Below are positions 15,935 through 25,153 of a DNA stretch of 38,253 nt, piece after piece (within the stretch, counting starts at the first letter, position 1; every line of letters begins with the position of its first letter). The notes beneath the pieces were generated by a model. It made no database searches, was not told the origin of the DNA, and saw only the letters and a program-made list of their open reading frames with translations. This stretch comes from Asticcacaulis sp. (GTDB lineage: Bacteria; Pseudomonadota; Alphaproteobacteria; Caulobacterales; Caulobacteraceae). The stretch is from positions 1 through 38,253 of the forward strand of contig NZ_JAIXSV010000184.1 in the NCBI RefSeq assembly GCF_027484505.1. Direction: 5' to 3'. Made by a program: the position numbers and the translations under genes.

Positions 15935-17608
15935 TTAATGATCCACGGCCTCCGAAGCCCCAAGCCCCGTCTGTGAGCGGACGAACTGGGCGAAGAACTT
16001 CTCGCGCTCGGCCTTGGCCTTGGCGGAGGTGTCCGTCACCGAGAACAGCCAGATACCCACAAAGGCGGCGATCATGGCGAACAGGGCCGGATATTTGTAC
16101 GGGAAGATGGCGGCTTGATGGTGCAGCACATCGACCCACACGGTCGGGCTCAGGACGGTGAGCGTCAGGGCCGTGATCAGGCCCATGGCCCCGCCGATGA
16201 CCGCGCCGCGCGTCGTCAGCTTCGACCAGTACATGCTGAGGAACAGGATGGGGAAGTTGGTCGCCGCCGCCACCGAGAAGGCCAGTCCCACCATGAAGGC
16301 GATGTTCTGCTTCTCAAACACGATGCCGAGCACGATGGCTACGATACCGAGCACAATGACTGCGCCCTTAGAAACCGCCATCTGCGCCTTTTCATTGACG
16401 TTACCGCCGCGCAGGACGTGGGTATAGAGGTCGAGCGCCACGGCGGAGGCCCCGGCCAGAGCCAGACCGGCCACGACAGCCAGAATGGTGGCAAAGGCGA
16501 CGGCTGAGATGAAGCCGAGGAAGAAGTCGCCACCCACAGCCTTGGCCAGGTGCACCGCCGCCATGTTCGACCCGCCCAGAAGCTCACCCGCCGCGTCCTT
16601 GAAGGCCGGGTTGGTGCCCACCAGCAGGATGGCCCCAAAGCCGATGACAAAGGTCAGGATATAGAAATAGCCGATAAAGCCCGTGGCGTAGAAGACCGAC
16701 TTGCGCGCTTCCTTGGCGTCGCTGACGGTGAAGAAACGCATCAGGATGTGCGGCAGACCGGCGGTGCCAAACATCAGGGCCAGACCCAGCGAAATGGCCG
16801 AAATCGGGTCGCTGATCAGCACACCGGGGCCCATGATGGCGTCGCCCTTTGGATGCACTTCGACGGCCTTTTCAAACAGGGCGGAGAAGTCGAAATTGAC
16901 CGATTTCAGCACCATGACGGCCATGAAGGTCGCGCCCGACAAAAGCAGGACGGCCTTGATGATCTGCACCCAGGTGGTGGCCAGCATCCCGCCAAACAGC
17001 ACATAGAGCACCATCAGCACGCCGACCAGCACCACGGCGATCAGGTAGTCGAGCCCGAACAGAAGCTGGATCAGCTTGCCCGCCCCGACCATCTGCGCGA
17101 TCAGGTAGAAGGCCACAACCGTCAGCGAGGACAGGGCCGACAGGAAGCGGATCGGCTTTTGCCCCAGACGATAGGAAGCGACGTCCGAGAAGGTAAACTT
17201 GCCCAGATTGCGCAGTCGCTCGGCCATCAGGAACAGGATGATGGGCCAGCCGACAAGGAAGCCGATCGAGTAGATCAGGCCGTCAAAGCCGGAGGTGAAG
17301 ACCTGCGCCGAAATCCCCAGAAACGAGGCGGCGGACATATAGTCACCGGCAATGGCCAGCCCGTTCTGAAAGCCGGTAATCTTGCCGCCGGCGGTGTAAT
17401 AGTCCTTGGTCGAAGCCGAGCGCGCCGAAGCCCATTTGGTGATGCCCAGCGTCAGGACGATGAAGGCGAGGAACATACCGATGGCGATGTAGTTGGTGGC
17501 CTGCTTATGCACCTCGCCATTCACGGAGTCGGCCAGCACCATGGCCGGGACCGCGCTGATCAGGGCGGCCCCGAACAGGGCGCGCCAGCTGAATGAGAAG
17601 CCCTTCAT
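15935..17608 (-). CDS. actP: Cation/acetate symporter ActP
   Basis: This is a sodium:solute symporter family membrane protein of 557 residues with a cleavable-looking N-terminal segment ([17 protein letters not shown]) and about 13 membrane helices. Family signatures include [37 protein letters not shown] near residue 70, [34 protein letters not shown], and [39 protein letters not shown] near residue 270. It imports acetate and similar short acids with a cation. It is coupled by a four-base overlap to a DUF485 gene, the usual pair (yjcH-actP in E. coli). Acs, which would activate the acetate, is encoded at 32084 in the same window. Confidence 0.93.
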   Translation of the reverse strand: MKGFSFSWRALFGAALISAVPAMVLADSVNGEVHKQATNYIAIGMFLAFIVLTLGITKWASARSASTKDYYTAGGKITGFQNGLAIAGDYMSAASFLGISAQVFTSGFDGLIYSIGFLVGWPIILFLMAERLRNLGKFTFSDVASYRLGQKPIRFLSALSSLTVVAFYLIAQMVGAGKLIQLLFGLDYLIAVVLVGVLMVLYVLFGGMLATTWVQIIKAVLLLSGATFMAVMVLKSVNFDFSALFEKAVEVHPKGDAIMGPGVLISDPISAISLGLALMFGTAGLPHILMRFFTVSDAKEARKSVFYATGFIGYFYILTFVIGFGAILLVGTNPAFKDAAGELLGGSNMAAVHLAKAVGGDFFLGFISAVAFATILAVVAGLALAGASAVALDLYTHVLRGGNVNEKAQMAVSKGAVIVLGIVAIVLGIVFEKQNIAFMVGLAFSVAAATNFPILFLSMYWSKLTTRGAVIGGAMGLITALTLTVLSPTVWVDVLHHQAAIFPYKYPALFAMIAAFVGIWLFSVTDTSAKAKAEREKFFAQFVRSQTGLGASEAVDH

Positions 17609-17919
17609 TGCCCGGCCTCCTCAAGGATCTGACGCACTTCGCGGTCAAACTCGCCATTGGCACGCTGCACATAGATGCCGGTGAGGATGAAGCACAGGAG
17701 GATCAGGCCGATGCCGCCCGGAATGCCCCAGGTGAGGACCGCGTCCGGCTGTATGCGCGTGCCCAAAAGCTTCGGGTCAAAGGCGATCAGGCAGACAAAG
17801 CCATAATAGGCCAGCAGCATGAGGGCCGACAGTGTCCAGGCGAAGCGTCCGCGCTTTTTGACCAGCGTCTGAAATTTGGGGTTGTCGTAGATACGACGAT
17901 AGACCTCGTCGGAACTCAT
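17605..17919 (-). CDS. yjcH: DUF485 membrane protein (YjcH-like, ActP partner)
   Basis: The 104-residue protein begins [31 protein letters not shown]. It has two membrane helices ([16 protein letters not shown] and [22 protein letters not shown]) and the C-terminal [14 protein letters not shown] typical of DUF485. It is always found beside acetate-type symporters and probably assists them. The frame is open 51 codons further 5', but the ATG at 17919 has a GGAAGGA ribosome site and begins the family homology. Confidence 0.9.
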   Translation of the reverse strand: MSSDEVYRRIYDNPKFQTLVKKRGRFAWTLSALMLLAYYGFVCLIAFDPKLLGTRIQPDAVLTWGIPGGIGLILLCFILTGIYVQRANGEFDREVRQILEEAGQ

Positions 17920-18128
17920 TTCGGGTTGTCCTTCCTGTTTTTGGCCTTCAGCCGCTTGTTCGTCTTCCTTATGGCACGGAAGATCAGAGGGGGAGGGTAA
18001 AACACCCCCGCCCCGGCGGCTATTCGACTTTAGTCGTCGCAAAATGCAACAGCAAATTCCGCGATTTTCCACTTGCGGCCAGCCGGAGGCGGGCTAAGGT
18101 TTCTCCTGTTATTAAAGGGGACACTGGC

Positions 18129-19016
18129 ATGACCATCCGTACACTGAGCCTGGCCGTTTTTCTGGCCGTCGTCGCCACGCAGGCTCCGGCGCAGGATAAG
18201 CCCGTCACGCCCACCTCGGTGCTGGAGGCCGCGCCGGCGACCGCGTGGAAGGATATTGCGGCCGAAGACCTGATGGTCATGACTCTGGCTGACGGATCGA
18301 AGGTGGTGGTGCAACTGGCTCCCGCTTTTTCGCCGCAGCACGTGGCCAATGTCCGGGCCTTTGCCCGCGCCAAATGGTGGGATGGCGCGGCCATTATCCG
18401 CTCTCAAGACAATTATGTCAGCCAATGGGGTTGGCCCAATGAACCGGAACCCAAATACCCGGAGGCCGTAAAGGCTGAGCCCCCCGCCGAGTACCAACAG
18501 CCCCTGTCAAAGGGCTTCCGCCCGCTGCCCTATCGTGACGCCTATGCGGCTCAGGTCGGACATGTGGACGGCTGGCCCGTGGCGACGGACGGTCAGGCGC
18601 AATGGTTGCCGCATTGCTATGGCATGGTCGGCGTGGCGCGTGGCCTCAATCCGGATACGGGCTCGTCGTCGCAGCTTTACGCCATTATCGGCCACGCGCC
18701 GCGCCACCTCGACCGCAATCTGGCCATGGCGGGGCGCGTCGTGTCGGGTATGGACGCCCTGAGTGCCCGTCCACGCGGCACGGAGGCTCTGGGCTTTTAC
18801 AAGACCGAGGCAGAACGCACAAAGATCATGTCCGTGCGCATCGCCGCCGATATTCCGTCCACGGAGCGTCCGTCTTTTCAGTATCTCGATACGCAAAGCC
18901 CGACCTTTGCCGCCTGGGTAAAGGCCCGCGCCAACCGCAAGGACGATTTCTTCGCGGTGTCGGCCGGAGCGGTGGATATTTGCAACGCTTTACCACCCAT
19001 CCGTCAAAAACCGTAA
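18129..19016 (+). CDS. Exported cyclophilin-type peptidyl-prolyl isomerase-like protein
   Basis: The 295-residue protein has a signal peptide (MTIRTLSLAVFLAVVATQAPAQ). It then has a cyclophilin-like core beginning LMVMTLADGSKVVVQLAPAFSPQHVANVRAFARAKWWDGAAIIRSQDNYVSQWG. The core continues after an insert with HCYGMVGVARGLNPDTGSSSQLYAIIGHAPRHLDRNLAMAGRVVSGMDAL. The usual F-x-R-V-I-x-x-F-M-x-Q-G-G segment is changed (IIRSQDNYVSQWG keeps the Arg and Gln), and an insert of about 70 residues sits before the second half, as in a known alphaproteobacterial subgroup. Activity as an isomerase is probable but not certain. AAAGGGGA precedes the ATG. Confidence 0.85.
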   Translation: MTIRTLSLAVFLAVVATQAPAQDKPVTPTSVLEAAPATAWKDIAAEDLMVMTLADGSKVVVQLAPAFSPQHVANVRAFARAKWWDGAAIIRSQDNYVSQWGWPNEPEPKYPEAVKAEPPAEYQQPLSKGFRPLPYRDAYAAQVGHVDGWPVATDGQAQWLPHCYGMVGVARGLNPDTGSSSQLYAIIGHAPRHLDRNLAMAGRVVSGMDALSARPRGTEALGFYKTEAERTKIMSVRIAADIPSTERPSFQYLDTQSPTFAAWVKARANRKDDFFAVSAGAVDICNALPPIRQKP

Positions 19017-19076
19017 AAAAGGGCTTTTGCGAAGCCCCCGCCCGTGCCAACACTAAAAAGGTTAACGGGTGGGTAG

Positions 19077-19880
19077 ATGGGTCTGTTCCGGAAAATTATT
19101 GGCGCGGTGCTGAGCCTGATGCTGCTGGTCAGCCAGCTCTATGTGCTGGGCGGCACGCTGGATCAGCGTCAGCAGGCTCAGCGCCTGTCGCGTGAACTGG
19201 CGCGGCTGGAGCCGGAGGTGGGGCAGTCGAAGGACTTCGTGGCGCTCATGCAAACCCGCGACACACCGGCCGTGCGCGCTCAGATGAACAGCGACTATAT
19301 CGACGCCAATTTTGACCTGATCATGGACCGCGTCTATCTGTACCTGCCGCAGGAAGCGCCGCGCAATATCCAGCCCGTCGGCTATATGGTGCGCGACCTG
19401 AGCGGTAAGCGCTTCGTGTTTGTGGCGCTGGAATACGAATTTTCTGATCGCTGGATCATCGCCACGGTGACGGTCGAACCGGGCTCCGGGAAGCAGGCGG
19501 TGGCGGGTTTCAATATCAATACCTACCGCGCGTCGCTGTTTGAGCGCACGGCCTTCCGTCTCAGCGGGCAAAGCATCGAACACTATGCGCTTCTGGGGCT
19601 GGCGGTCATCAACCTGATCTTCTGTGCGGTGACCTTGTTCATCTGTATCGCCGCCCCGCGCGTGCGCTGGCGCTTTGTGTGGATCGGCCTGATCCTGCTG
19701 GGGGTAGGGCTGATGAGTTTCAACTGGCTGGAAGGGCGTATGGCGCTGACGCTGTTCACGGCCAATCTGCCGCCGTCGCGTTTCAGTCTGGGCCTCTATC
19801 AGCCGCTGATCATCCTTCTGTCCATCCCCCTGGGGGCCATCCTGTTCTGGATGAATTTCCGCAAGCTGACGCGGGCCTGA
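19077..19880 (+). CDS. Unknown inner-membrane protein with a periplasmic domain
   Basis: I do not recognise this 267-residue protein. It has an N-terminal membrane helix (residues about 5-25, IIGAVLSLMLLVSQLYVLGG), then a soluble stretch of about 150 residues, and three more helices near 180-203, 207-225 and 241-262. The soluble part includes MDRVYLYLPQEAPRNIQPVGYMVRDLSGKRFVFVALEYEFSDRW. If the N-terminus is inside, the soluble domain is periplasmic. It ends in a short basic tail (MNFRKLTRA). It faces the HPt-like gene tail to tail, with no visible shared control. Confidence 0.75.
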   Translation: MGLFRKIIGAVLSLMLLVSQLYVLGGTLDQRQQAQRLSRELARLEPEVGQSKDFVALMQTRDTPAVRAQMNSDYIDANFDLIMDRVYLYLPQEAPRNIQPVGYMVRDLSGKRFVFVALEYEFSDRWIIATVTVEPGSGKQAVAGFNINTYRASLFERTAFRLSGQSIEHYALLGLAVINLIFCAVTLFICIAAPRVRWRFVWIGLILLGVGLMSFNWLEGRMALTLFTANLPPSRFSLGLYQPLIILLSIPLGAILFWMNFRKLTRA

Positions 19881-19898
19881 CGCCAACCGCGTCTAACC

Positions 19899-20375
19899 TC
19901 AGAGCCTCAGGATTCGGTTGTGAAACGGCTGCACCTGAACCTCCAGCTCGTGCGCAAGCCTCTGGCCCTCCGCGTGGCTTTCGTCCCTGATCTCGCAATC
20001 GACCAGCACGGTGATGGCCGCGGCGTGCGCCTCCAGCAGGGGCAGGGTCAGCGCCAGATCCCTGTTGGCGGTCAGCAAGGTGCAGGCCGAGGCGGCCACA
20101 CGGCTGACCAGCGGGTAGCCGTAGGTCGTACCCATGCCCTTGAGGTCGCCGTAGCTTTTCAGCAGCTCCCGCCAGCTCGCCTCACCGGGCGTCTGACAGG
20201 CGGCCTGAACGGCCCTGTTCAGACGGATGATGTCGTCTGACAACCAGCCCTTAAACTGGGCCGACAAGGTGTGCAGGGCCTCTTCCACCCGCTCAAGCAT
20301 GGCCGCATCCGAAAGCGCGTCCCCCAGCTTGGCGTGCAGATCATTGGGAACCTCCAGAATAAGTGCCGTTTTCAT
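19899..20375 (-). CDS. HPt-like four-helix protein lacking the phospho-accepting His
   Basis: The 158-residue, all-helical protein carries SYGDLKGMGTTYGYPLVSRVAASACTLL at residues about 70-97. This matches the active-site helix of histidine phosphotransfer domains (A-H-x-L-K-G-x-x-x-x-F-G-x-P-x-L) except that the phosphorylated His is replaced by Gly. Related alphaproteobacterial proteins keep AHDLKGQGGTFGYPL. The rest, helices MLERVEEALHTLSAQFKGWL and LLEAHAAAITVLVDCE, fits the same bundle. It could act as a phosphorylation-independent decoy or partner of response regulators. The assignment rests on motif similarity by eye. Confidence 0.65.
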   Translation of the reverse strand: MKTALILEVPNDLHAKLGDALSDAAMLERVEEALHTLSAQFKGWLSDDIIRLNRAVQAACQTPGEASWRELLKSYGDLKGMGTTYGYPLVSRVAASACTLLTANRDLALTLPLLEAHAAAITVLVDCEIRDESHAEGQRLAHELEVQVQPFHNRILRL

Positions 20376-20563
20376 GAGGGGGCACCGTCCGTCGGGTGGT
20401 GAGCAGAAAGGCTGACGGGACCTGTGCCCATAGCCGATGGCATAGCAAACATAGGGTTCGCTCCTCGTGGTTTAGGGGTATTCCGGGCACTGCACATCCA
20501 TAGCGCGAATATCTTAAATCGGCATTAACGACGTTGTACGGTATCTCTGTGTCCGGCCGGAGG

Positions 20564-21580
20564 TTAAGGCTTGTGCGCGCGCAGGGTTTCCTTGGGGGTT
20601 TCTCCGAACCGGGCCGTATAGTCTTTCAGGAAGCGGTGGCGGCTGGAGTAACCGCATTCCGCCGCCAGCGCCGAGATGGTCCCGCGATAGGTCCCTGAGG
20701 TCAGAATCGCCCGGATGGCGTCGAGGCGGACCTTCTTGACGAAGGCAGACGGGCTCATCCTCAGACTCTGCTCAAACCCGCGTTCGAGTTTTCTCAGGCT
20801 GACGGCGCAGTGTTCGGCCAGTTCGCGGATGGTGAGGGGCTCGCGATAGTGGTGGACGATGTAATCGCAGGCCTTGCGGATATAGGGCGGCACCCTGTCG
20901 GCTTCGGACAGGCGCACGTGCCGGCGCATCACATTGGGCACCAGATCAAAGACCAGTTCCCCCATGGCCGTGATCAGGGCATGGCGCGTTTCTTCGGACA
21001 GCACCGAAAAGACCGCCTCGGAATCAAGCCCGGACATCGTGCCGACCAGTGCCGGGATCAGGCCAAAACCGGGCATGCTCTGTTCGATCACCTGACGGAA
21101 ATCGGTGCGCAGACGATCAAAGCGACCGGTGCGACGCGCAATGATGCGCCGCACGCATTTGTTGCTCAGGCGCAGAGATACCGAGCGCGCCACACGATCG
21201 TGGGTCATGAAGGACTGACGCAGCTGCTCACACTGCTGGTACATGATGGCCTGTCCCTTGCCGATTTCGACCGTCTGATCGGCAAAGGTGTGGCTCTGGC
21301 GGCCTTCCAGCGGAAAGCTCATAATGATGTCGTCGCAGGGCGTATTGGACGTAAAAGACCAGTCCGCCGTCGTCTCCACCATGGCCAGCTTCAAATAGAT
21401 AGGGTCCTTGAGGTGACGCGACTCAACAGAGGATAAATTCAACCGCCAGTTTAAAGCTTGCGAAGGATCGGGTTGCTGGGCGGTTACATCGCAGTAGCGG
21501 TGCAGAATCTGAGCGAAACCCTCGAACGAATCCCCGCTAAACTTCCAGTCCTCTCGCGGTAAAGTGCTGTTATTTGACAT
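20564..21580 (-). CDS. AraC-family transcriptional regulator
   Basis: The 338-residue protein has an N-terminal AraC-binding-type domain (FEGFAQILHRYCDV... MSFPLEGRQSHTFADQTVEIGKGQAIM). Its C-terminal 100 residues form two helix-turn-helix units: PLTIRELAEHCAVSLRKLERGFEQSLRMSPSAFVKKVRLDAIRAIL, then GTISALAAECGYSSRHRFLKDYTARFGETPKETL. That is the full AraC/XylS signature. I chose the ATG at 21580, which has GAGGAG eight bases upstream; the reading that adds MGH starts at a GTG inside that ribosome site. The target is unknown; no metabolic gene lies close on the same strand. Confidence 0.9.
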   Translation of the reverse strand: MSNNSTLPREDWKFSGDSFEGFAQILHRYCDVTAQQPDPSQALNWRLNLSSVESRHLKDPIYLKLAMVETTADWSFTSNTPCDDIIMSFPLEGRQSHTFADQTVEIGKGQAIMYQQCEQLRQSFMTHDRVARSVSLRLSNKCVRRIIARRTGRFDRLRTDFRQVIEQSMPGFGLIPALVGTMSGLDSEAVFSVLSEETRHALITAMGELVFDLVPNVMRRHVRLSEADRVPPYIRKACDYIVHHYREPLTIRELAEHCAVSLRKLERGFEQSLRMSPSAFVKKVRLDAIRAILTSGTYRGTISALAAECGYSSRHRFLKDYTARFGETPKETLRAHKP

Positions 21581-22235
21581 GTGCCCCACTCCTCAGCGAC
21601 GGGTAATCGTATTCGGAATGTATCGTAAGAGGCGAATTTGCTGCGTGTGCGTCAATCGCCGGTGATTTGTTCCGATTGCGACACATGGCCCTTTTGTCGC
21701 GGTATTTGGGTGCCGTTGCCTTGTTGGAAAAACCCGCCAGCTACGCTGTTTTACGAGGATGGGGTGCCAAAATCTTCTTACAAAATAAGCTTATCCACCA
21801 CAGTTGCGCGCGGGACAGAGAATCATATCCCGGTGGGCGCGTCTCCCAAAAGATGCGTCAGCAGCCCGTAACACGGCGCCGAAAACGCATAGCGCTTATC
21901 AACCCTCAGGGGAATGCGGCAAACTGAGGCGGGTTTGATAGGTCGGCGTCATCTGAGGAGAGGCGGTGCGGGCCAGCTCGTGCTGAGCGGGTGGGGCTTC
22001 GCGCAGGGCGTTACCGGGCGATGGCTGCGTCAATTTCGGGACAGCCTCAATGCCGCTAAAGTCCGAGAAGTAGATAGCGCTGTTCTGAGATTGGGATTTG
22101 CCATGCTCGCAGAACGATGTTCCTTTTGCTTCCTAAAGTTAGCCCGCCTCGGCAACTAGGAAATCACTGATACTGTAAACTTCGTCTTAATCAACTAATG
22201 CGGGAATGGAAGCGATTCAATCCTAGGAGTGACGA
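21581..22235. other. 655-base gap without a convincing gene
   Basis: I find no ORF here with both a ribosome site and plausible protein features. The stretch next to the AraC start contains inverted repeats, CAATCG (21653-21658) with CGATTG (21673-21678) and GCGACA...TGTCGC about 21678-21700, that could be operators for the adjacent regulator. The remainder has mixed composition and may include decayed sequence at the edge of the acquired patch to the right. Confidence 0.5.
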
Positions 22236-23039
22236 ATGCCCGAGACCGAAGAAGTGAGCCTTTTGGTAGAGAAGTTGCTCGAAATAGGCGGCAGATCAAG
22301 CAATACCGTGCTCCGGAGCAAGCTCGGATGGTCGAAAGAAAAATATTATAATATTCGAAATATGTGCAGGGCGCTTGGCTTAGTAGGGTCCGCCCGTGGA
22401 CGTGGCGGTGTTGTATTTCTTACGGATACGGCAAAAACCACATCCGCAGACGCGGCTCCCGGCGATGCCTCTGCTGCGAAGGAGGAGGAGGAATATGCAA
22501 AGGAATTTGAATATTATGACAAATTGCTGCCAACGATTAAGCGTGACTGGGTTGAAAGCGAAGGATTTGATGATTCTGTAGTGGAGTTAACAGCGTCAAA
22601 ACGAGTGCGGGGCGCGGGAAGATGGACGGTTCCAGATATAGTCATCGTTGGAAAAATTGTTCGACAGTACGTCCCTGGATTTGAGTTTACCGTCCAGTCA
22701 ATTGAGGTAAAAAGGTTCGAAAGTGCAGATGCGTTATCTGTATTTGAAGCATTAAACCACCGTAGGGCTGCGCATTATTCTTTTCTTTTAATTGTAAATT
22801 TTCCGAAAAAGCCTACCGACAAAGAAAATGAGCGCTTTGGGCAAATCAGCCAGCTATGCGAGGAGCATGAGGTTGGCCTTGTTGTCGTGAAAAAAGGTGA
22901 CGAGTTAGATTACGAGGCTTGGGAATTTCCAGTCGAAATTTCCAACAGCACGGAACCAGACCCTTATAATTTGGATGGGTTCATCAAACAATATATGAGT
23001 CCTGAAAGCAAAGATGCTGTCGCTAAAATGGTAAGGTAA
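22236..23039 (+). CDS. Winged-helix plus PD-(D/E)XK-like protein, probably horizontally acquired
   Basis: The 267-residue protein starts with a helix-turn-helix-like region (LLVEKLLEIGGRSSNTVLRSKLGWSKEKYYNIRNMCRALGLVG), then an acidic linker (AKEEEEYAKEFEYYD). A C-terminal domain follows in which VPDIVIVGKIV near residue 132 is followed about 20 residues later by SIEVKRF, then EALNHRRAAHYSFLLIVNF. D followed by E-x-K on adjacent strands is the restriction-endonuclease (PD-(D/E)XK) pattern, so it may be a DNA-cleaving or nuclease-derived protein. Codons are clearly more AT-rich than neighbours (ATA, TTA, AGA). AGGAG precedes the ATG. It stands alone beside tRNA-Thr, with no partner methylase in view. 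Confidence 0.7.
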   Translation: MPETEEVSLLVEKLLEIGGRSSNTVLRSKLGWSKEKYYNIRNMCRALGLVGSARGRGGVVFLTDTAKTTSADAAPGDASAAKEEEEYAKEFEYYDKLLPTIKRDWVESEGFDDSVVELTASKRVRGAGRWTVPDIVIVGKIVRQYVPGFEFTVQSIEVKRFESADALSVFEALNHRRAAHYSFLLIVNFPKKPTDKENERFGQISQLCEEHEVGLVVVKKGDELDYEAWEFPVEISNSTEPDPYNLDGFIKQYMSPESKDAVAKMVR

Positions 23040-23429
23040 GGCCACTTCCAAAGTGGGCTCTACACCTAAGCAATTGGTTCAAGCTTTTTTTTCGATCAGT
23101 CTGAATGACCGTCACCACTTAAAGAGTGCCAGCGGCCAGTGGCGGTAGGAAGAGGGTGGCATGGATCTGTTATGCTCGGCGACCGCAGCCTACCTGCTGG
23201 CGGGCCACTGTATGGCTTGGCAGCAGGCTTCGCATTCCTAAGCTGGGTAACGACTAGAGACATTTTTGGGGGCCACGCATTTTTGCTGTTTCCAAGTGGC
23301 CCCCAATGTGGCCCCCAAATTGGTCCGACTAGGGACGGACGGGGGCGGACGCTAGCGGCCAACTAGCGTCTAAAGTATCAGTTTTTCTTGGATTTTTCAA
23401 CCTTGGGCGGATTTCAGCGAACAAGGTGA
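23040..23429. other. Non-coding stretch with repeated GTGGCCCCCA boxes next to tRNA-Thr
   Basis: No credible gene is present. At 23267-23317 there is one TGGGGGCCAC box (23267-23276) and two GTGGCCCCCA boxes (23296-23305 and 23308-23317), i.e. an inverted copy and a direct pair. Together with a position just past the 3' end of tRNA-Thr and the foreign-looking gene to the left, this suggests recombinase arm sites of a tRNA-targeted element. No copy of the tRNA 3' end was found at a second boundary, and no integrase gene is in the window. Confidence 0.45.
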
Positions 23430-23505
23430 TGGTGCCGCTTAGGTGACTCGAACACCTGACCCCCTCATTACGAATGAGGTGCTCTACCGGCTGAGCTAAA
23501 GCGGC
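23430..23505 (-). tRNA. tRNA-Thr (anticodon CGU)
   Basis: On the minus strand the 76-base sequence folds as a cloverleaf. The acceptor GCCGCTT pairs with AAGCGGC, followed by A and an encoded CCA. The D arm has GCTCAGCCGGTAGAGC. The anticodon stem CCTCA/TGAGG closes the loop TTCGTAA with anticodon CGT, which reads the Thr codon ACG. The T arm has GGTGTTCGAGTCACC (T-loop TTCGAGT). The gene's 3' end points toward the acquired-looking patch. Confidence 0.97.
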
Positions 23506-23605
23506 ACTTTGATGCAGGCGCATAATCGCCCGCCCCGGTTCGGAGAGCGCTGTTTACAGGCTCCTGTAGCGGTTTGGCAAGGCCCCAAAGCGCTCGCACC
23601 GGCAA

Positions 23606-25153
23606 TTATTTTGTGGGTTTTGTCTTGCGGGCGCGGGGTTTGGGTGCGGGAGCGGCGACTTCGGCCTCATCAAGGTCGTGTCCAGCAATGGCCGCGTCGT
23701 ATCCGTCCGGGCTGAGGGCCAGATTGTCGGGCAGGGGCGCGGGGCCGGATTTTTTCTGCGCCGCCTTGACGAAGGGCATGGACGGCACGTAGCGCGTCGG
23801 CATGTCGGGCACGTCGGGCAGGCCCTTTTCAGCGCGTTCATGGCGCGGGTGCGCCAGAGCGCCGGTTTCGGCATAGGTCAGGACCAGAGTCGTCCAGTCG
23901 GACGGCGTATAGGCAAAGGCCTTGCCTTCCGGGTCGAGGTCGGACCAGTCGGGTTCGGCCTTGGCCAGCGACGCCTTGGCCACCCAGCCGCGCGCCCCGT
24001 CCACGTCCTGCACGGCCAGAGCCGCCTTGGCCATCAGGCCACACAGACGACGCGTCAGGCGCTCCTCGGTCAGTTCGTCCTCAAGCGCCGCCGTAGCGCG
24101 GTCGATGTCGGCGCGCACGCCACTCAGGACAGCGCGTTCGACCTCCAGCAGGCGGCTTTCGCGGTGTTGCGGGTTGCGGTCGATCAACCCTTGCAGCCGG
24201 CGGGCGCGGTCCTTTGGCGTCTCATCGTTCACCAGGTCACGGTAGGCCAGCCAGATGGCCGGGTGCGGCTGGGCGGCATAGGCGGCCTCCAGCACGTCTT
24301 CGGCGCGGCCCAGCTTATTATGCGCGGCCAGCAGACGCGCGGCGATGACGGCACCGGGCGCGAACATGGGCTGAAGCTTGGCGGCGCGCACGGCGTAATC
24401 GAGCGCCTGTTCGCGGATTTGTCCTTCGGCGGCGTTTTCCAGACGGGCGGCCGAAGCGGCCATCAGGGCGGCGCGCGCGCGTTCGGCAAACAGCGGCGAG
24501 ATCAGCTTGCGGTTCAGCGCCCCTTCGACCAGATCGAGCGCTTCGGCCCATTCGCCAGCGGTCGAGCGGGCTTCGAACAGGGTCTTGAACGCCCACATGG
24601 CGGGCTTGGGCTGGTTATAGCCTTCGGCGGCCAGACGGATGGCCTCGGCGCGGTCGCCTTCGGAGATGGCGAGGGTCATCAGGCCACGCAGACCGGCGAG
24701 TTTCAGTTCCGGCACGCTGAGCATCGCCGTCCAGGCGGCGCGTGTGGCGACGGGGTCGCTGGCGGTTTCGGCGGCCAGCGCATTGAGGATGCGCACCAGC
24801 GCCACATTGTCGTGCAAATCCACGGCCTTGATCGCCTGACGACGGGCTTCGGCCCCATCGCCGGAAACGACGGCGATAAAGCCGCGGGTCAGCGTCTCTT
24901 CGCCCTGACGTCGGCGGGCTGCGGCGCGCTGACGTTCGGCGCGTTGCGGGGCGCGCGACATCCACAGGACGAGGTTCCAGAAACTGACCGCCGCAAAAGC
25001 CAGCAGGCCGATGGCGATAACCGCGGCGGCGGCCGGCGTGTCGATGCGGTAGCCGAGCCAGATCAGGGTCGCGCTGCCGGAATCACCAGCGGCGGCAAAG
25101 GCAACAGCGATCAGGGTGAGGACACTCAGCAGAATCAGAAGCGTGCGGATCAC
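23606..25153 (-). CDS. hemY: HemY-like TPR membrane protein
   Basis: The 515-residue protein has two N-terminal membrane helices (MIRTLLILLSVLTLIAVAFAAAG and AAAVIAIGLLAFAAVSFWNLVLWM), an Arg-rich stretch, the HemY N-terminal region (GEETLTRGFIAVVSGDGAEARRQAIKAV), helical repeats to about residue 400, and an Ala/Pro/Lys-rich tail. Proteobacterial HemY of this type is linked to haem synthesis by gene order, but its biochemical role is not settled; it is not the Bacillus oxidase of the same name. It overlaps the mitofilin-like gene by four bases and is last in the hemC-hemD operon. Confidence 0.92.
   Translation of the reverse strand: MIRTLLILLSVLTLIAVAFAAAGDSGSATLIWLGYRIDTPAAAAVIAIGLLAFAAVSFWNLVLWMSRAPQRAERQRAAARRRQGEETLTRGFIAVVSGDGAEARRQAIKAVDLHDNVALVRILNALAAETASDPVATRAAWTAMLSVPELKLAGLRGLMTLAISEGDRAEAIRLAAEGYNQPKPAMWAFKTLFEARSTAGEWAEALDLVEGALNRKLISPLFAERARAALMAASAARLENAAEGQIREQALDYAVRAAKLQPMFAPGAVIAARLLAAHNKLGRAEDVLEAAYAAQPHPAIWLAYRDLVNDETPKDRARRLQGLIDRNPQHRESRLLEVERAVLSGVRADIDRATAALEDELTEERLTRRLCGLMAKAALAVQDVDGARGWVAKASLAKAEPDWSDLDPEGKAFAYTPSDWTTLVLTYAETGALAHPRHERAEKGLPDVPDMPTRYVPSMPFVKAAQKKSGPAPLPDNLALSPDGYDAAIAGHDLDEAEVAAPAPKPRARKTKPTK

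Noticed and set aside
19015-19037. Hairpin GGGCTT/AAGCCC with a T-run on the minus strand
   Set aside because: It reads as a terminator only in the minus direction, but no minus-strand gene ends nearby; the closest one is more than 850 bases away behind another gene.
21667-22159. Two short overlapping open frames (86 and 81 codons) left of the nuclease-like gene
   Set aside because: No ribosome sites, no recognisable domains, and composition consistent with non-coding or decayed DNA.
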